A DNA stretch of 64,000 nucleotides from UKL13-2 sp038321965 (GTDB lineage: Bacteria; Pseudomonadota; Gammaproteobacteria; Burkholderiales; Usitatibacteraceae). Below, piece after piece: positions 18,388 through 27,667 of the stretch (its first letter is position 1; the number at the start of each line of letters is the position of its first letter). Where the stretch lies: NCBI GenBank assembly GCA_038321965.1, contig JBBQFL010000005.1:92813-156812 (forward strand). Reading direction: 5' to 3'. The position numbers and the translations under genes are program-made. The notes beneath the pieces were generated by a model. That model saw nothing but the letters and a program-made list of their open reading frames with translations. It was not told the origin of the DNA and ran no database searches.

Positions 18388-19398
18388 ATGAAACGAATCC
18401 TCGTCACCGGCGTTGCCGGCTTTATCGGCTCTACACTCTCTCACCAGTTGCTCGCGCGCGGCGACACCGTTGTGGGTATCGACAACGTCAATGATTATTA
18501 TGACCCCACACTGAAAGAAGCCCGGTTGGCGCGGCTGCGGCAGCACGCCAATTTCAGCTTTCGGAAGCAGGATATCTGTGATCGTATTGGCATGGAGGAA
18601 GTATTCAAGCAGGCGCGCTTCGACGCCGTGATGCATCTCGCCGCACAAGCCGGTGTGCGCTACTCGCTCACCAATCCACGTGCTTATATCGATGCCAATG
18701 TGACTGGTTTTACCAATGTTCTGGAGGGGGCGCGCCACTCACAAGCCGGCCATCTGGTGTTCGCTTCGTCCAGTTCAGTGTATGGCTTGAATACGCGCCT
18801 GCCGCTGTCTGAAAGCGACAACGTCGATCATCCCGTTTCGCTTTACGCCGCGACCAAAAAAGCCAATGAACTGATGGCGCACAGCTATGCGCATTTATTC
18901 GATCTGCCTTGTACGGGCTTGCGCTTCTTTACCGTGTATGGCCCCTGGGGCCGCCCCGACATGGCGCTGTTTTTGTTCACCAAGGCAATTCTCGCCGACG
19001 AGCCCATCAATGTGTTCAACCACGGCAGGATGACACGCGATTTCACTTATGTAGATGACATCGTTGAAGGTGTAATGCGGGTAATTGACCGCCCCGCCAC
19101 GCCCGACCCGGACTGGTCCGGCGCCACCCCGAATCCTGCCTCTAGCAAGGCGCCGTACCGCATATTCAACATCGGCAACAATAGCCCCGTCGAATTGATG
19201 TCCTACATTCATGCGCTGGAAGATTGCCTGGGCAAAAAAGCAAAAATGAACATGCTGCCAATGCAGCCCGGTGACGTCGCCGTGACCAATGCTGATGTAG
19301 CACGCTTGCAAGACTGGGCGGATTTTCGCCCACAGACCAGAGTCGAGGACGGTATTCGCCGGTTCGTGGAATGGTATCGCCGTTACTACAACGTGTAG
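18388..19398 (+). CDS. NAD-dependent epimerase, UDP-glucuronate 4-epimerase type
   Basis: Extended SDR sugar-nucleotide epimerase, 336 residues from MKRILVTGVAGFIGSTL at 18388 (upstream in-frame codons are not family-like). Rossmann motif GVAGFIG, then SSSSVYG and the catalytic YAATKKANE (Tyr-x3-Lys), plus RFFTVYGPWGRPDMA, typical of UDP-glucuronate/UDP-GlcNAc 4-epimerases (CapI/TviC-like). The next gene, a nucleotide-sugar 6-dehydrogenase, starts 16 nt later, so the pair probably makes a UDP-uronic acid for a surface polysaccharide. No glycosyltransferases are adjacent. Confidence 0.9.
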   Translation: MKRILVTGVAGFIGSTLSHQLLARGDTVVGIDNVNDYYDPTLKEARLARLRQHANFSFRKQDICDRIGMEEVFKQARFDAVMHLAAQAGVRYSLTNPRAYIDANVTGFTNVLEGARHSQAGHLVFASSSSVYGLNTRLPLSESDNVDHPVSLYAATKKANELMAHSYAHLFDLPCTGLRFFTVYGPWGRPDMALFLFTKAILADEPINVFNHGRMTRDFTYVDDIVEGVMRVIDRPATPDPDWSGATPNPASSKAPYRIFNIGNNSPVELMSYIHALEDCLGKKAKMNMLPMQPGDVAVTNADVARLQDWADFRPQTRVEDGIRRFVEWYRRYYNV

Positions 19399-19413
19399 AT
19401 TCGGGAGACTAAC

Positions 19414-20700
19414 TTGTCGCAGCACGTCATCGCCGTTGTCGGATTGGGATATGTCGGCTTGCCGCTCGCCGTTGAGTTCGGCAAGAAACGACGCACCATT
19501 GGTTACGATCTTGCGGCCGACAAGGTCGCGGCCTATCGTAAATTTGTCGATCCCACTGGCGAGGTTTCGGTCGACGACTTGCAGGCGGCGGCGTACCTCG
19601 AATTCACAACCGAAACGAGCCACTTGTCCGAAGCAGACATCGTCATTGTCGCGGTACCAACACCTGTCAATGATGCTCGTTTGCCCGACTTCGGCGCGTT
19701 ACTCAGTGCCAGCCACGCAATTGGACCGCACCTGAAGCGGGGCGCCATCGTTGTGTATGAGTCCACCGTCTACCCCGGTGCAACCGAGGAAGTCTGCATC
19801 CCCGAACTAGAACGAGCGTCGGGCATGAAATGGAAGGACGGTTTTTTTGTTGGCTACTCGCCGGAGCGGATCAACCCGGGCGACAAGGAGCACACCTTGT
19901 CGCGAGTCGTCAAGATCGTCGCCGGCGATACGCCTGCCACGCTGGCGACACTGGCCGCAGCCTACGGCAGCATCGTCGACGCGGGAATATTTCAAGCATC
20001 GAGCATCCGCGTTGCAGAGGCGGCGAAAGTGATCGAGAACTCGCAGCGTGACTTGAATATCGCGTTCATGAATGAGTTGGCGATCATTTTCAATCGCATG
20101 GGGCTGGACACTGCGGAGGTACTTGAAGCCGCTGGCACGAAATGGAATTTTCTGAAATTCCGGCCAGGTCTGGTCGGCGGACATTGCATTGGCGTCGACC
20201 CCTATTATCTTACCTACCAGGCTGAAAAGTTCGGCCACCACCCCGAGGTCATCCTCGCCGGTCGGCGAATCAACGACAGCATGGGCGCGTATGTGGCCAA
20301 GCAGACGGTGAAAACGCTAATCAAGACGCGCGGTAAACTCAATGGCGGCGTCGTCAACGTGCTGGGACTGACCTTCAAAGAGAATTGTGCAGACCTTCGC
20401 AACAGCAAGGTTGTCGATATCGTCCGTGAGCTGCAGGAGTACGGCATGACAGTGCATGTACACGACCCGCATGGTGCTTCCGCGGAAGCTGAGCACGAGT
20501 ACGGAATTACTCTTAGCGCGTGGGACGAATTGCCTCCCGCCGATGCGCTGGTTCTCGCTGTTGCACACCAAGAGTATCTGTTGATGCCGATTGCGGCGCT
20601 ACTCGCAAAAGCGGTTAAAGGAGGATGCGTAATCGATGTCAAATCCGCACTGGATCGGTCGCTGGTGGCCGCGAATGGGCTGACACTGTGGCGGCTGTGA
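19414..20700 (+). CDS. Nucleotide-sugar 6-dehydrogenase (TviB/WbpA-like)
   Basis: UDP-sugar 6-dehydrogenase, 428 residues, oxidising a UDP-hexose such as UDP-GlcNAc(A) to the uronic acid with NAD. The start is TTG at 19414, preceded by GGGAGA at proper distance. N-terminal Rossmann VVGLGYVGLPLAVEFG; YESTVYPGATEEVCIP; the catalytic cysteine in GGHCIGVDPYYLTYQAE; C-terminal domain VLGLTFKENCADLRNSK. The VDPYYLT form is typical of the VipA/TviB/WbpA branch. Operon partner of the preceding epimerase. Confidence 0.9.
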   Translation: MSQHVIAVVGLGYVGLPLAVEFGKKRRTIGYDLAADKVAAYRKFVDPTGEVSVDDLQAAAYLEFTTETSHLSEADIVIVAVPTPVNDARLPDFGALLSASHAIGPHLKRGAIVVYESTVYPGATEEVCIPELERASGMKWKDGFFVGYSPERINPGDKEHTLSRVVKIVAGDTPATLATLAAAYGSIVDAGIFQASSIRVAEAAKVIENSQRDLNIAFMNELAIIFNRMGLDTAEVLEAAGTKWNFLKFRPGLVGGHCIGVDPYYLTYQAEKFGHHPEVILAGRRINDSMGAYVAKQTVKTLIKTRGKLNGGVVNVLGLTFKENCADLRNSKVVDIVRELQEYGMTVHVHDPHGASAEAEHEYGITLSAWDELPPADALVLAVAHQEYLLMPIAALLAKAVKGGCVIDVKSALDRSLVAANGLTLWRL

Positions 20701-20842
20701 CAACGCTTTAATCGTATGAGTTGACGCCTTTAGGCGTTCGCCAGAAATACGGCATCAGCTATAATCAAGCACCGGGTTTCGTATGCTTGGCGCAGGCATA
20801 GGATTAACCGGACCAATCGAAAATCTTCTAATGGAGCCAACA

Positions 20843-21175
20843 TTGAACAAGAAAATCGTAACTGTTTTGGCAGGTGTTGTTTTTGCAGCCGCTGCAGGTC
20901 CATCTTTCGCTGATCAATTCCTGTTGCATAACGATACACATCATGCCATCACCCATTTCACTACCAAGGAAAAAGGTGAGAAGTGGAGCCCCAATTGGAT
21001 CAAGAAGCGTATCAAGTCGGGCGAGACTTGGACAATGGAGTTCGCCAAACCTGGCAAAAATTGTGTGGTCGCAGTGAACGTCAAGTCCGATGACGGCTTC
21101 GTTCATGACTACGACGTCAATTTTTGCAAGGCCAGCGAAATTTTTATTGAAGATGAGACGATCACATACAAATAA
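20843..21175 (+). CDS. Small exported protein of unknown function
   Basis: A 110-residue protein. I place the start at TTG 20843 because GGAG sits 6 nt before it and the translation then begins directly with a perfect signal peptide (NKKIVTVLAGVVFAAAAG, cleavage after SFA). ATG 20831 is the alternative. The mature part is about 88 residues with two cysteines (KNCVVAV and VNFCKAS), which could form a disulfide, and begins DQFLLHNDTHHAITHF. It resembles small secreted beta-sandwich proteins, but I recognise no family. A strong terminator follows. Confidence 0.7.
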   Translation: MNKKIVTVLAGVVFAAAAGPSFADQFLLHNDTHHAITHFTTKEKGEKWSPNWIKKRIKSGETWTMEFAKPGKNCVVAVNVKSDDGFVHDYDVNFCKASEIFIEDETITYK

Positions 21176-21236
21176 GTCGTGCTCTCAAGCTGCCGCGACA
21201 TAGACGCCGCGAAGCTGAGTGACAGGTCTGAAAATG

Positions 21237-21268
21237 AATGGGGCTCAGGAAAAATGCTGAGCCCCATT
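21237..21268. terminator. Rho-independent terminator
   Basis: Perfect 12-bp stem (AATGGGGCTCAG and its complement) with an 8-nt loop, followed by a T-rich run. It ends the small exported protein gene and may also serve the convergent Omp85-like gene. Confidence 0.85.
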
Positions 21269-21328
21269 TTTATTGACCAAAAGCAATTGCGCAATGCTCT
21301 GCGCGGTTTCACGTTCGCAACTTAGCGC

Positions 21329-23026
21329 TCAGAATGTCACTTCCGTCCTGACCACAAACTGCGTCGATTTGATATCCGGAGTACGATTTAACGGTACCGC
21401 AATATCGGCATGAAGGACATTTGAAAACGCCGCACGATCCAATGCCAACCTCAGCCCAATGCCCGCGTCGGCAAGCCAACCTGGATTTGACAGATTTTGA
21501 TTTGGGCCGCCCCAGGCTCTGCCATAGTCGAAAAATACCGCGCCGCCCACTCGTAGCAGCCGGAACGGGTACCAGTCGGTGTAGGCACGCTGTTCCAGTG
21601 AAAGCAACGCCCGTCGTTCGCCTGCCTGATAATACGAAGGATAGCCGCGCAGCCCGTTATTGCCGCCCAGCAGCAGTTGATCCGCGACGCCCCCGCCACT
21701 GATGCGATCTGCGGCAAGGGACGCGTAAAACATTGCATTGCTGCCTTGCGGCAGATAAACCCGGGCACTGCCACCGGCTTGCGTCATCGGCAAGCCGGTC
21801 GTCGCGACGCGGCGCTCAAGCGAGCCGCTTAGCAGCAGGTCGCGATTGGCGGTAAATGAAAAGCCGTTACTGACGAATGCGGAATACAGCCAGGCTGATC
21901 GGGTGGAGCCCAATGATTCCAGATCGCGGGTTAGTTGCAACTGCGAAAAGAATCCCAGCCGAAAGAATTCGGCCCGGCCAATCTGGTCGCGGTTTCGCAG
22001 TTTGACGAAACGATCCTCCACCACTTCGTATCGTAAAAACACCGCGCGCGCATCGCGGCTTGTCGGCAATATCGAAGGACGCATGCGACCCGGTTCAACC
22101 AAGTACGTGTCGTCACGCAGGCGCGAACCAATCATAAACCTCTGAGATTTGCCGTCGATGAGCCCCGACGACCATCCGCCGAATATTTCCGCTGTATCTT
22201 GAGAATGGCGATACTGGCTGATCGTATTTCCGGCGTTGTAGATTGAATCGATGCGATCATCCTCGTTCCAATTGACGCCCGCCGCCCAGCGTGTATCCAG
22301 AGAATAGAACGGACGCACAACAGAGGCTGACCTGCGGCTGCCATCGCTGAATTGGCCTTGCGCATAAGCGACGTTGGTGCGGCCGTCGAAGGCCAGCGGA
22401 TAGGAAACTTCAAATTCAGTGCCACGACGATCTTCGTCGGACACCCGTGAGAACCCCACTCGTAGCCCGGACCCCAGCAAGTTGTATTCCTTCAGCCCGA
22501 AACTTGTTTTGTTGTTGCCGCCGGAGCGTGACACGCTTCCCACGACGTCGATGGTCCAGGTATCGCGCGTGATCACCTCGATGTCGACGCTACCATCAGC
22601 GTTTGCGATGGGCCGGATAACCAGGTCATAAATGAATCGATTATTTCGCAGTAAACGCTCGGTCTCGTCTATTTTTTGAACCGATACGCGCTCTCCGCGC
22701 TTGAACAGCAAGATTTGTTCAATAACTGTCGGGCGGGTTACAACGTGCAGTTTGTTGGCGGTACGAAACAACCAGTTGTTTTCGTCCGCGTGGTCAAGAT
22801 CGAATATGTTCTGCGGGCGGACACGAATCTCCCGGATGACTGCTCCCGCTACTTCCAGTTGTGCAAAGGTAACGGCCTCGTCGGCACCCGGCGCTGTATC
22901 AGTCGCAAAGGCGGAAAAAGACCACAGCGAAACCAGCATCGGGACCAACACGCAGGTAAGCAAACGGGCAATAGCGGTGCCCAACATGAGAGCGGGCTGT
23001 CGGGAAAAGTAATGTTGTGCAGTCAT
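21329..23026 (-). CDS. Omp85/BamA-superfamily outer-membrane protein
   Basis: A protein of about 565 residues with a signal segment (LLTCVLVPMLVSLWSFSAFA), a short POTRA-like N-terminal domain (about 60-160, IREIRVRPQNIFD) and a C-terminal 16-strand-type barrel. The surface-antigen motif GGNNGLRGYPSYYQAGERRA contains the conserved Arg of loop 6 (LRGY), and the protein ends in aromatic TEVTF, a barrel-assembly signal. The start is uncertain: 23026 is used; 22987 or 23089 are possible. It is longer than bare TamA/ShlB barrels but lacks the five POTRAs of BamA. Divergent from lexA. Cargo or role unknown. Confidence 0.8.
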   Translation of the reverse strand: MTAQHYFSRQPALMLGTAIARLLTCVLVPMLVSLWSFSAFATDTAPGADEAVTFAQLEVAGAVIREIRVRPQNIFDLDHADENNWLFRTANKLHVVTRPTVIEQILLFKRGERVSVQKIDETERLLRNNRFIYDLVIRPIANADGSVDIEVITRDTWTIDVVGSVSRSGGNNKTSFGLKEYNLLGSGLRVGFSRVSDEDRRGTEFEVSYPLAFDGRTNVAYAQGQFSDGSRRSASVVRPFYSLDTRWAAGVNWNEDDRIDSIYNAGNTISQYRHSQDTAEIFGGWSSGLIDGKSQRFMIGSRLRDDTYLVEPGRMRPSILPTSRDARAVFLRYEVVEDRFVKLRNRDQIGRAEFFRLGFFSQLQLTRDLESLGSTRSAWLYSAFVSNGFSFTANRDLLLSGSLERRVATTGLPMTQAGGSARVYLPQGSNAMFYASLAADRISGGGVADQLLLGGNNGLRGYPSYYQAGERRALLSLEQRAYTDWYPFRLLRVGGAVFFDYGRAWGGPNQNLSNPGWLADAGIGLRLALDRAAFSNVLHADIAVPLNRTPDIKSTQFVVRTEVTF

Positions 23027-23117
23027 GGCCCAAGCATATCGTCTTTTGGCGCCCGGCAAGTGTGCCCCAATCACCTGAACACATTGCACTTAAATAAAGC
23101 TTGCAATTATTCTTCGA

Positions 23118-23134
23118 ACTGTATAACAATACAG
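23118..23134. promoter_or_regulatory. LexA operator (SOS box) overlapping the lexA start region
   Basis: ACTGTATAACAATACAG fits the CTGT-N8-ACAG SOS-box pattern exactly. Its last base is only 2 nt before the lexA ATG. It overlaps a plausible -10 (TATAAC, 23122-23127) with TTGCAA (23101-23106) as a weak -35 at short spacing. LexA binding here would block the promoter, giving autorepression. Confidence 0.85.
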
Positions 23135-23136
23135 CC

Positions 23137-23766
23137 ATGAATGAACTTACAGCCCGCCAGCAGGAAATACTCGCCTTTCTCAAAGCATGGATTCTTGAGA
23201 ATGGTATGCCGCCCACCCGCGCAGAAATCTGCAGCGCTCTAGGCTTCCGATCGCCGAATGCGGCCGAGGAGCACCTGCGTGCGCTTGAACGCAAAGGTGT
23301 GATCGAGATGCTCGCCGGCTCCTCGCGCGGCATCCGTATCCGCGAGGGCGGCGCCATGGGTTCCGAGGCCGCCAATGACGAGGAAGGTGGCATGCCACTG
23401 ATCGGTAAAGTCGCGGCTGGCTCACCAATTTTGGCCCAGGAAAATGTGGTCGGCCGCTATCCGGTCAGCCCGCTAATGTTTAAGCCCAAGGCCGACTACC
23501 TGCTGCAAGTTTCCGGCATGAGTATGAAGGACGTGGGCATCATGGATGGCGACTGGCTCGCCGTGCATAAAACGAACGTTGCGCGCAACGGACAAATCGT
23601 GGTCGCACGCATCGAAGGCGATGCCACCGTCAAACGCCTGAAACTGAAAGGCCGTCAGGCGTTTCTTATCGCTGAGAACGCCGACTTTTTGCCGATTGTT
23701 GTCGACCTCGACAAGAAGACATTGGATATCGAGGGGCTTGTTGTTGGGGTAGTACGTACGCTATAG
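23137..23766 (+). CDS. lexA: LexA repressor
   Basis: SOS-response repressor with self-cleaving protease domain, 209 residues. N-terminal winged helix (MNELTARQQEILAF; GFRSPNAAEEHLRAL is the recognition region), cleavage site Ala-Gly in GKVAAGSPI, catalytic Ser in VSGMSMKDVG and Lys in VARIEGDATVKRLK. The family start is ATG 23137. There is no Shine-Dalgarno; the operator and -10 occupy that space, so the mRNA may be leaderless or nearly so. Confidence 0.96.
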   Translation: MNELTARQQEILAFLKAWILENGMPPTRAEICSALGFRSPNAAEEHLRALERKGVIEMLAGSSRGIRIREGGAMGSEAANDEEGGMPLIGKVAAGSPILAQENVVGRYPVSPLMFKPKADYLLQVSGMSMKDVGIMDGDWLAVHKTNVARNGQIVVARIEGDATVKRLKLKGRQAFLIAENADFLPIVVDLDKKTLDIEGLVVGVVRTL

Positions 23767-23899
23767 CCTGACTGTGGCGACCGAATAGTCGGCTTCAAAC
23801 CGTTGCGTCGATAAGTCGAAGTCCGCGAAGCCAGCGCACAGAATTCTCCTCGCGCTATCCGCCCGCTATACTGTGGCCCACTGAAAAGCGGAGACTTTC

Positions 23900-24466
23900 T
23901 TGGCCAAACTTTACTTCCGATTCGCCGCAATGAACGCCGGCAAATCCACCTCGCTGCAGCAAGTCGCGTACAACTACGAGGAACGTGGGCAGTCGGTGAA
24001 TCTGTTCACGGCGGCAATCGACGACCGCCACGGCGTCGGCCGCATCGTTTCAAGGCTCGGAGTAGCGCGGGAATCCGAGGTTTTTTCCCAGACAATGAAT
24101 TTCATCGAGCTTTACAAGACGCGTCCGCTGCCATCGTGCATCCTGATCGACGAAGCTCAGTTCCTGACCGACGACCAAGTGGTGCAACTGCACCAGATCG
24201 CCTGTACCCAGGGAACGCCGGTAATTTGCTACGGCTTGCGCAGCGATTTTCTTGGTCAGCCTTTCCCCGGGTCAAAAGCCTTGTTGACGCTTGCCGATGA
24301 TCTGGAAGAAATGAAAACCATCTGCCGCTGCGGGCGCAAGGCCACGATGAACGTGCGGCTGGATGCACACGGCAATCGCGTCACTGAGGGCGAGCAGGTT
24401 GAAATCGGCGGCAATAATCGCTATGAGGCCGTTTGTCCCAAGAGGTTTTATACGGGGGCTTGTTAA
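23900..24466 (+). CDS. tdk: Thymidine kinase
   Basis: Type II thymidine kinase (thymidine salvage, ATP-dependent), 188 residues. P-loop AAMNAGKST near residue 10, the DEAQFLTDDQV Walker B-like motif, FPGSKALLTLAD, and the zinc-knuckle cysteines ICRCGRKATMN and VCPKRF. The start is TTG at 23900 with CGGAGA upstream; the translated start AKLYFRFAAMNAGKS is typical. It stands alone between lexA and the alcohol dehydrogenase gene. Confidence 0.95.
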   Translation: MAKLYFRFAAMNAGKSTSLQQVAYNYEERGQSVNLFTAAIDDRHGVGRIVSRLGVARESEVFSQTMNFIELYKTRPLPSCILIDEAQFLTDDQVVQLHQIACTQGTPVICYGLRSDFLGQPFPGSKALLTLADDLEEMKTICRCGRKATMNVRLDAHGNRVTEGEQVEIGGNNRYEAVCPKRFYTGAC

Positions 24467-24572
24467 GCTTTTTACGTAGAGCGCCATTCGGTGCGGACTT
24501 CGGGGCGAAAATGGCTGGAAAAGCGCGCTGGTATTAGAGTTTGTCTTTCATGCAAGCAACCGAGCATCCAAC

Positions 24573-25721
24573 ATGGCATTTATCTTCTACCTGACCCACA
24601 TCCACATCGGCAGCGACGCGCTGCTGCAACTGAAATCCGAATGTGAGCGCATCGGTATCAAGCGTCCATTGATCGTGTCCGACAAGGGCGTGGTTGCTGC
24701 GGGTATCGTCGAACGCGTAACGGCAACGCTCAACGGCATGCCCTGCAGCCTTTTCGACGACACCCCTTCCAACCCGACTGAAGCGATGGCGCGACGCGCG
24801 GCGGACTTGTATCGCGACAGCGGCTGCGACGGCATGATTGCGGTGGGTGGCGGGTCGTCAATCGATCTGGCCAAAGCTGCCGCGATTCTGGCCACGCATC
24901 CGGGCGAGTTGAAAACCTACGCCACCATTGAGGGCGGTAGTGTGCGCATCACCTCTGCAGCGGCACCCGTCATCGCATTGCCCACGACCTCCGGTACCGG
25001 CAGCGAAGTCGCGCGCGGCTCCATCGTGATCCTCAACGATGGCAGGAAGCTCGGCTTCCACTCCTGGCATTTGCTGCCCCGCTCCGCCATTTGCGATCCG
25101 CTGCTCACGCTGGGATTGCCGCCTTATCTGACGGCCGCAACCGGCATGGATGCCATTGCCCATTGTGTGGAGACATTCCTGTCTGCGGCATTCAATCCAC
25201 CAGCCGACGGCATTGCGCTCGATGGGTTGGAGCGAGCGTGGTCCAGCATCGAAAGTGCAACCAACGACGGCAGCAACGTAGCCGCGCGACTAAATATGAT
25301 GTCGGCATCCATGCAAGGCGCCATGGCGTTCCAGAAAGGTCTGGGCGCCGTGCACTCGCTCTCACATCCGCTAGGCGGCCTGAAGATCGACGGCAAGACC
25401 GGCTTGCACCACGGAACTTTGAACGCCATCGTCATGCCCGCCGTGCTGCGCTTCAACGCATCGGCACCGTCAGTAATCAATGAAAACAAAGTAGCCCGCC
25501 TCAAGCATGCGATGCGTCTGGGCGACAACGAAGATATCGCCTATGCGGTCACCAGAATGTGCGCCAGACTTGGTTTGCCACCCGGTCTGGAACAGGTCGG
25601 CGTGAAGAAAGACATGTTTGATTTGGTGATTCAGGGGGCGATGGTCGATCACTGTCACAAAACCAATCCGCGCGAGGCGACGTCGGAAGAATATCGTCAG
25701 CTGCTGAATGAATCTTTCTAG
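24573..25721 (+). CDS. Iron-containing alcohol dehydrogenase
   Basis: Group III NAD(P)-dependent alcohol dehydrogenase, 382 residues. N-terminal nucleotide-binding half with VGGGSSIDLAKAAAI (GGGS motif) and LPTTSGTGSEV; C-terminal metal domain with Asp and His ligands in GMDAIAHCVET, LGAVHSLSHPLGG and GLHHGTLNA. Substrate cannot be read from the sequence. The DSD1-type PLP enzyme begins 24 nt downstream, so they are likely co-transcribed and may act in one catabolic route, for example a hydroxy acid or hydroxy-amino acid; this is inference. Confidence 0.9.
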   Translation: MAFIFYLTHIHIGSDALLQLKSECERIGIKRPLIVSDKGVVAAGIVERVTATLNGMPCSLFDDTPSNPTEAMARRAADLYRDSGCDGMIAVGGGSSIDLAKAAAILATHPGELKTYATIEGGSVRITSAAAPVIALPTTSGTGSEVARGSIVILNDGRKLGFHSWHLLPRSAICDPLLTLGLPPYLTAATGMDAIAHCVETFLSAAFNPPADGIALDGLERAWSSIESATNDGSNVAARLNMMSASMQGAMAFQKGLGAVHSLSHPLGGLKIDGKTGLHHGTLNAIVMPAVLRFNASAPSVINENKVARLKHAMRLGDNEDIAYAVTRMCARLGLPPGLEQVGVKKDMFDLVIQGAMVDHCHKTNPREATSEEYRQLLNESF

Positions 25722-25745
25722 CTTTGAGTTTGACGGGATAACCAA

Positions 25746-26885
25746 ATGACGCAAGACTCAATGGCTCAACTCGAAACCCCGCTCCTGCTGCTCGAAGAAG
25801 GCCGGATGATGAAGAACATCGTGCGCATGCGTGACCGCCTCGCAAAGCTGAAGGTCAATTTCCGTCCTCACGTCAAAACTGCCAAATGCGTCGAGGTGGC
25901 GCTCGCCATGTGCGGCGGCACACCGGGTCCGATCACAGTATCAACGCTGCGCGAAGCCGACTATTTCGCTGACCACGGCTTTAGCGACATCCTCTATGCC
26001 GTTGGCATCACGTCCAACAAAATGGAACACGTCGACTCGCTTTTGAAGCGCGGAGTGAAGCTCACCGTCATCCTCGATAGCCAGGCCGCCGCGACCGCAC
26101 TCGCAAGCCACACCAAGTCTCTGCCGGCAACATTGCATACGCTGATCGAGATCGACTGCGATGGACACCGCGCAGGAATTCTCCCCGAAAGTCCTGAGCT
26201 GCTTGCCGTAGCGAAAACGCTCGCTGATGGCGGTGTGATCGTCGCCGGCGTGATGACCCACGCTGGGGGCTCCTACGACTGCCGCAGTGACGCTGCGTTG
26301 CAGGCGATGGCCGAGCAGGAGCGTGACCGTACCGTACGTGCCGCCATGCGCCTGCGCGACGCAGGTCACGCGGCACCCGTGGTCAGCGTCGGCTCTACTC
26401 CCACCGCCATGTTCGCCCGCGATCTCACCGGCGTGACCGAAGTGCGCGCAGGCGTTTTCGTGTTTTTCGACCTGGTCATGGCCGGCCTGAACGTCTGTGC
26501 CATCGACGATATCGCCGTCTCGGTCCTCACGACCGTGATTGGCCACCAGCGCGAAAAGGGCTGGACCATCGTCGACGCGGGTTGGATGGCGATGTCCCGA
26601 GATCGCGGCACGGCGGCGCAGCCAATAGATCAGGGCTTCGGTCTGGTGTGCGACATCGACGGCAATTCGATGGATGACTACATCCTCGTTTCAGCCAATC
26701 AGGAGCACGGCATCATCGCGCACCGCGACGGAAGTGCGGGCAAGGCGCTGGATCTCGGTGTCGGCAAGCAGTTGCGGATTATGCCTAACCATGCATGCGC
26801 GACCGCGGCGCAACATGCACGCTACCACGTTGTAAAAGGGTCACAGGCTATTACGAAGACGTGGGAGAGGATTGGCGGGTGGTGA
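25746..26885 (+). CDS. DSD1-family PLP-dependent enzyme (D-threonine aldolase / D-serine dehydratase-like)
   Basis: Fold-type III PLP enzyme, 379 residues. The alanine-racemase-like barrel has the PLP lysine in FRPHVKTAKC, an ETPLLLLEE-type N-terminus and GSTPTAMF for phosphate binding. The C-terminal PNHACATAAQH supplies the His-Cys pair that binds the metal in this family. Likely reactions are retro-aldol cleavage of D-threo-3-hydroxy amino acids or dehydration of D-serine. GGGATAACCAA precedes the ATG. A clear terminator follows, closing the two-gene unit with the alcohol dehydrogenase. Confidence 0.88.
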   Translation: MTQDSMAQLETPLLLLEEGRMMKNIVRMRDRLAKLKVNFRPHVKTAKCVEVALAMCGGTPGPITVSTLREADYFADHGFSDILYAVGITSNKMEHVDSLLKRGVKLTVILDSQAAATALASHTKSLPATLHTLIEIDCDGHRAGILPESPELLAVAKTLADGGVIVAGVMTHAGGSYDCRSDAALQAMAEQERDRTVRAAMRLRDAGHAAPVVSVGSTPTAMFARDLTGVTEVRAGVFVFFDLVMAGLNVCAIDDIAVSVLTTVIGHQREKGWTIVDAGWMAMSRDRGTAAQPIDQGFGLVCDIDGNSMDDYILVSANQEHGIIAHRDGSAGKALDLGVGKQLRIMPNHACATAAQHARYHVVKGSQAITKTWERIGGW

Positions 26886-26908
26886 AATTTTTATCCGTCC
26901 CCCAAAAC

Positions 26909-26934
26909 AAAAAAGCCCGCGAACGGGCTTTTTT
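26909..26934. terminator. Rho-independent terminator
   Basis: Stem GCCCG/CGGGC with a CGAA tetraloop, flanked by A6 and T6 tracts, so it can work in both directions between the PLP enzyme gene and the convergent Lys/Ala/Pro-rich gene. Confidence 0.9.
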
Positions 26935-26956
26935 GTAAAGCTGGAAAATCGGCTAT

Positions 26957-27214
26957 CTATGCCACTTTGACCGCGTCACGTTTGACTAGCGTAGCGTAGC
27001 GCGGCGCGGCTGAGTCGGGAAAGCGCGCGTTCTTGCCGGGCGCTTTTGGCGGCTGGCCGGTTGGCGGTGGCAATGACATGACCGGGCGGCTCGTCCCATG
27101 GGCTTGCTTGACGGCGACGGGCGCTTCAACTTCAGCGACTACACTCTTGGCCGCAGCGGTTTTGCGCGTCGTTTTCGCTTTTGTTGCAGGTTTGGCTGGC
27201 TTGGTACTGTTCAC
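26957..27214 (-). CDS. Lys/Ala/Pro-rich low-complexity protein
   Basis: An 85-residue product from a GTG start at 27214, preceded by AAAGG at 8 nt; a longer in-frame extension exists but lacks such a site. The N-terminal part (NSTKPAKPATKAKTTRKTAA) resembles the basic Ala/Lys/Pro tails of histone H1-like bacterial proteins. The rest contains SLPPPTGQPPKAPGKNARFP and is probably disordered. No family recognised. The bidirectional terminator closes it. Confidence 0.5.
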   Translation of the reverse strand: MNSTKPAKPATKAKTTRKTAAAKSVVAEVEAPVAVKQAHGTSRPVMSLPPPTGQPPKAPGKNARFPDSAAPRYATLVKRDAVKVA

Positions 27215-27667
27215 TTGAATGGCCTTTCGCTGGATGATCCCGATTAACTGGGATAATCCATCATTGTACAGGAGAGGCCAATTTCGAACCCGGTCGCCAG
27301 CGGGGCGGCACCGCGACAGCTCTTTGGGTGATTTCCGACTACTCGAAAGGCCCGCCCGCTTTAATGCGAAACCCCAGAATTGGCGGGCATTTCCAGCCAC
27401 TATTCGTCCGGAAGCCGCGCCCAGATTGGAGTCTCAACGTTTTAAGTCTCCCAGACACTTTAGCGCGTCAAGCTGTAATGAAATAGTGGCACGCTATGTC
27501 ACTGATTTGAAAGTTGTCTGCTCCCCGTTTTAACGGCGCAGGTCAAACAGGAAACGGACATGGAGCGGTTCGCACTGTCCCACTCAGCCACAATGCCGAC
27601 AAAACACCCACGTCCTCAACTGGATCGCCACGGAACTTCAACCGTTCACCCCTAATCTATCTGCCAC
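27215..27667. other. 453-nt intergenic region
   Basis: Separates the divergent Lys/Ala/Pro-rich gene and gcr. It contains a small dyad, GATCCCGATTAACTGGGAT, at 27237-27255 close to the minus-strand gene, and a minus-strand TACAAT at 27268-27263 that could be its -10. Otherwise no supported gene or motif seen. Confidence 0.4.
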
